The notes beneath the pieces are model-generated. The model ran no database searches. It was not told the origin of the DNA and worked only from the letters and a program-made list of their open reading frames with translations. A program made the translations under genes and the position numbers. A stretch of DNA of 7,388 nt from Hyphomicrobiales bacterium (lineage in GTDB: Bacteria > Pseudomonadota > Alphaproteobacteria > Rhizobiales > S144-35), in the NCBI GenBank assembly GCA_015494185.1, contig WGBT01000014.1, positions 1 to 7,388 on the forward strand, given 5' to 3'. Positions 5,701 to 7,388 of this stretch are shown here, one piece after another; position 1 is the stretch's first letter, and the number at the start of each line of letters is the position of its first letter.

Positions 5701-7388
5701 AACCCCGCCCGGTTTGGAAATGGGAACCGCCAACAACCGTTCCTGTGACACCGTGCTGACCAGCGAGGCGGCCAGTTTCGATCTGCAAATGAAGAAGGAT
5801 GTCACATCTCCAACGTGTGAGGCCGGCGGCATTTGCAAATTCACCCTTACCGTCAAGAATATCGGCACTGTCGCCTATACCGGTCCGATCAAGTTCGAAG
5901 ATCCGCTGCCGGCCGGCCTGGTCAGCTTCGAGGGTGTCGATGGACTAAGCCCATGGAGCTGTTCACCCCCAGGTTCCGATCCAGTGATCTGTGAACTGCC
6001 TGGGATCCACACCATCAATCCAGGCGAAAGCCTGCCGCAATCGGTGACTCTGAAATTCAGGGTCGATCCGGGCTGCATGGCCTGCACGATCACCAACACG
6101 GCCACCATTATCGCGGAAGCTGAAGCCACCGAGCCCGCCCGGGCATGGGCCGCGCTGGGGGCCGCGCTGGGGGCCGATCTGATGCTCGATCTGGGGGCTG
6201 ACCGGACATCAGGTCTGGCGCCTTATAAAGTGGCTGCGCTCGATAAGCCGGGCCTGCATGGGGCTGGACGACAAGCCGTGATCACGGACATCAGCCCGGC
6301 AATGATCCAGCTGGCGCAAGTGATGCGGCCACAAGTGACGCCAACGGCTGTGCTCATCGACCGCAAGGGGCTGCGGGATCTCAATCCACGCAACAATACC
6401 GCCTCGGCAACGGTGAAAATCGGCCAGGAACAGGAGTGCAAACCAGACAAGCCGCTTTCCAATCCTCTTGCATGCCAGAACAATAATGATAAACCGCAAG
6501 CCAAGCGGCCTTTGCCGCTTCCGCCCATCACCAAGGTTCCAACGCCGCGCCCGCCGCAACCTTGCAGCCGCGGGCGGGTTCGCAACCGCAATGGCGCCTG
6601 TGTTTGCCCGCGCACCCGGCCGATCTGGAGTGTGACCCAACGGCGTTGCATCGCCCGCCCCACCCCCCGGCCGGAGCGCTGCCCGAACGGTTATCAAAAA
6701 TTCCCGCGCGGCAAGGCGCCCAAAGGGTGGCTCATCCTGCGCCGGTTCTATGACAATGGCCGCAATGTTTGCGCCAAACCGGGGCGTTCTCCGGAGAAAC
6801 CTTTGCGCTGCTGGAGCGGTTGGCTGCAAATTGCCGGCTCGAAAGCCGCCCGCTATCGCCGCCAGGGGTATGAGGTCCGCCCGCGGCGTGGGCATGGACA
6901 CATCATCTGGTGCGCGCGGCGGCAAGTCACTCCCCCGCCAAGATGCCAAGAACCGCGCTTCATCGATCGCAAGGGCCGTTGCACCTGCGGTGAGGGGCGG
7001 ATTTGGAACCCCCGCGAGAAAAGTTGCAACCGGCTCCAAACCCCTCCATCAGAAGAAGACAGACTGGTCTGCCACGGCGGCACGGTGCGCAAGGGCCGTT
7101 GCTATTGCAGCGACAATTACAAGCGCATTCAGATCGGCAAGAATGCCTGGAAATGCGTTGCGCGAAACCCGCGGATTCGTTGCATCGGCGGCACGGTGCG
7201 CGACAATACCTGCATCTGCCCGCCCAACAAGAAACGGCAACAGGTCGGCAAGAACGCCTATCGCTGCATTCCGAAACCATCCCGGGTGATCTGCCGCGGC
7301 GGCAAGGTGCGTGACAATACCTGCATCTGCCCGCCCAACAAAAAACGGCAACAGATCGGCAAGAACGCCTATCGCTGCATCCCCAAAC
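2795..7388 (+). CDS. Giant exported multidomain protein: beta-propeller-like region, DUF11-like Ig repeats, Cys-rich repeat tail; 3' end outside window
   Basis: One frame stays open from ATG 2795 to the window edge, giving at least 1531 codons with no stop. Residues 1-34 are a signal peptide with hydrophobic core IIMALAAVYLSCVLLLL and signal peptidase I site AQA|QS. Residues about 40-400 carry repeated propeller-blade-like strands (VFGIALDQNDPANIFVAA near 115, LGNLAYDPDHDQLFVSD near 205, IGLAYHKGRLYYAIVDG near 288, IADIAFTSEGEMIVAERG near 337). A linker at 513-563 contains three VIPG motifs. Four DUF11/CARDB-like Ig-type units start near 564, 702, 845 and 996, each with a Cys-x(4-5)-Cys pair and an N-x-G core motif. 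A degenerate fifth starts near 1128. From about 1257 the protein is basic and Cys-rich. Such proteins are usually annotated only as DUF11-domain or hypothetical. A surface or secreted adhesive or structural role is inferred; no enzyme motif is recognised. No membrane anchor is visible, but the true C-terminus is missing. Confidence 0.93.
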   Translation, partial: MTGLHLIWRIIMALAAVYLSCVLLLLPPPSIAQAQSTQRILSHGDAVVTGFSGVLAPAEDAPLPAGKSRADLTFIDPDKASVKIFDISQPGGPKRSQIIKAPVKFEIAARDIGQVFGIALDQNDPANIFVAATSWHGLPIVKTGADGRPERLRTGQPGARFMDGLFGTENGGGPGSIWRIDGATGEVTLFANVTFNGMANQGPGLGNLAYDPDHDQLFVSDLQTGLIHRFDMSGQDLGQFDHGVRGRAALGLPEIPFDPAGVVDINSPDFDTEDPQSWGFTAKARQSIGLAYHKGRLYYAIVDGPQIFSVKINDDGSFSDDVRFEVALPQTGTGHPIADIAFTSEGEMIVAERGGFLARYDFSRHHRPRKTHVWRFIPKRPGDSTTSSKALWIEKPDEYAIGYPGRHRNTAGGIAIGYGYKKTASGTYEFGQCEGTLWTTGDALRKDETGTATLLQTGPYAIQGLQGHALSYIRTGEDVPPTQSYYIDFYGDGEAPERAGHVGDVEIPRLCARKVTEVIPGTMEVIPGDVIPGAPEGVFGEPSLTPLSCPGDPRCPIGGEHYPDLSLHKVKTQDHCPKGGTCQFQIRVENLGTEPYFGPIMIRDIAMLGMTLDSYSPAPPWSCWAAGAGLWDCWHPDIALWPGDEISLTVNFILDAGFPNPTVRNCSRLRWAYGFADANPANDESCAIAPVCKAGDPGCQVDLEIKKKADSYLCSPDGRCSFTVTLTNVGGQPYSGKPQIRDDAMASIGAAVISTGPAADWDCVIGPEINCTAKSDVTLLTGDSLTLQIEQQLDPATAAGVYKTCAQTISPLPGSPLNSNPANDISCTEVAFCPAGAAPGTCKPDIQTTKTAENPVCLPGERCHFKIEYFNRGTAPFTGHFWSVDHFDPVTVWGGQNAASLFASNNIPWQCQPGLPWPFTVRCLYPPAHNGAPLTPITINPGETRVLEQSFDLPAGFADPELTNCAIASTPPGLEMGTANNRSCDTVLTSEAASFDLQMKKDVTSPTCEAGGICKFTLTVKNIGTVAYTGPIKFEDPLPAGLVSFEGVDGLSPWSCSPPGSDPVICELPGIHTINPGESLPQSVTLKFRVDPGCMACTITNTATIIAEAEATEPARAWAALGAALGADLMLDLGADRTSGLAPYKVAALDKPGLHGAGRQAVITDISPAMIQLAQVMRPQVTPTAVLIDRKGLRDLNPRNNTASATVKIGQEQECKPDKPLSNPLACQNNNDKPQAKRPLPLPPITKVPTPRPPQPCSRGRVRNRNGACVCPRTRPIWSVTQRRCIARPTPRPERCPNGYQKFPRGKAPKGWLILRRFYDNGRNVCAKPGRSPEKPLRCWSGWLQIAGSKAARYRRQGYEVRPRRGHGHIIWCARRQVTPPPRCQEPRFIDRKGRCTCGEGRIWNPREKSCNRLQTPPSEEDRLVCHGGTVRKGRCYCSDNYKRIQIGKNAWKCVARNPRIRCIGGTVRDNTCICPPNKKRQQVGKNAYRCIPKPSRVICRGGKVRDNTCICPPNKKRQQIGKNAYRCIPK
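4484..6175 (+). repeat. Four DUF11-like Ig-type domain repeats with conserved Cys pair (coding)
   Basis: Starts at 4484 (DLSLHKVK), 4898 (DLEIKKKAD), 5327 (DIQTTKTAE) and 5780 (DLQMKKDV) are spaced 138, 143 and 151 codons apart. Each unit opens with an acidic-hydrophobic strand, then a Cys pair (CPKGGTCQF, CSPDGRCSF, CLPGERCHF, CEAGGICKF), then a strand with N-x-G (VENLGTEPY, LTNVGGQPY, YFNRGTAPF, VKNIGTVAY). Units 1-3 close with a motif like NPANDESC, NPANDISC or GTANNRSC. Unit 4 carries the most typical DUF11 signature, FEDPLPAGLVSFEG. Conserved cysteines in an exported protein suggest one disulfide per N-terminal strand pair, which is inference. Confidence 0.75.
6149..6172 (+). repeat. Two perfect 12-bp tandem copies at a domain junction
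   Basis: The unit gccgcgctgggg (AALG) occurs twice in a row at 6149-6160 and 6161-6172, and gccgat follows, giving an AALGAALGAD run just before the degenerate fifth Ig-like unit. It stays in frame because the unit is four codons. It looks like a replication-slippage duplication in the inter-domain linker. Confidence 0.8.
7061..7388 (+). repeat. 111-bp tandem coding repeats (37-residue Cys-rich units), third copy cut by window end
   Basis: Units begin at 7061, 7172 and 7283 with an exact 111-base period. Each encodes 37 residues with the pattern Cys-x9-Cys-x-Cys-x15-Cys, a GG after the first Cys and a conserved IGKNA or VGKNA stretch. Units 2 and 3 differ at only 5 of 81 bases between 7196-7276 and 7307-7387, and at one residue (Val/Ile), so they are a recent duplication. 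Unit 1 is more diverged. Looser relatives of the unit lie upstream at about residues 1257-1286 (CSRGRVRNRNGACVCP) and 1384-1416 (RKGRCTCGEGRIW). The array probably continues past the window. Confidence 0.92.

Noticed and set aside
6209..7039. 276-codon open frame on the minus strand
   Set aside because: It lies wholly antisense to the Cys-rich tail, is Arg/Ala/Pro-rich as expected of a GC-rich shadow, and has no recognisable domain. The + strand frame has clear repeats and domain logic.
7061..7388. CRISPR-like repeat array
   Set aside because: The 111-base period has no unique spacers, lies in frame in a coding sequence, and differs mostly at synonymous sites.

Overview
The window looks like chromosome of an alphaproteobacterium, most likely of the Hyphomicrobiales (Rhizobiales). 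The reasons are a coiled-coil protein with 11-residue repeats and a C-terminal domain resembling the large apolipoprotein-like polar proteins of that order, and an exported protein ending in Cys-rich 'CxGG...CxCP' repeats of a kind common there. These assignments come from remembered family features; no database search was possible. Coding DNA is moderately GC-rich and the spacer is visibly more AT-rich.

Layout: (1) Bases 1-2014, + strand: the 3' end of a large coiled-coil gene. It enters from outside the window and is open from base 2. (2) Bases 2015-2794: a 780-base spacer with no convincing gene but dense inverted-repeat structure. It holds a MITE-like element (about 2129-2253), a long palindrome with perfect 25-base arms (core 2323-2401), a perfect 16-base palindrome (2437-2452), two tandem intrinsic terminators (about 2475-2536), a possible promoter (2590-2619), and a second MITE-like element with 19-base ends (2645-2774). 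That second element stops 20 bases before the next start codon. (3) Bases 2795-7388, + strand: one uninterrupted open frame of at least 1531 codons that runs off the right edge. It encodes an exported multidomain protein: signal peptide, beta-propeller-like N-terminal region, four Cys-paired DUF11-like Ig-type repeats plus a degenerate fifth, then a basic Cys-rich C-terminus ending in near-identical 37-residue tandem repeats.

The two genes are probably separate transcription units, because the tandem terminators lie between them. The first product is probably a cytoplasmic or pole-associated structural protein, and the second a periplasmic, surface or secreted protein. Nothing in the sequence links their functions. 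No RNA gene, CRISPR array or intact transposase was seen. The many smaller open frames overlapping the two large genes in other frames are best read as shadows.
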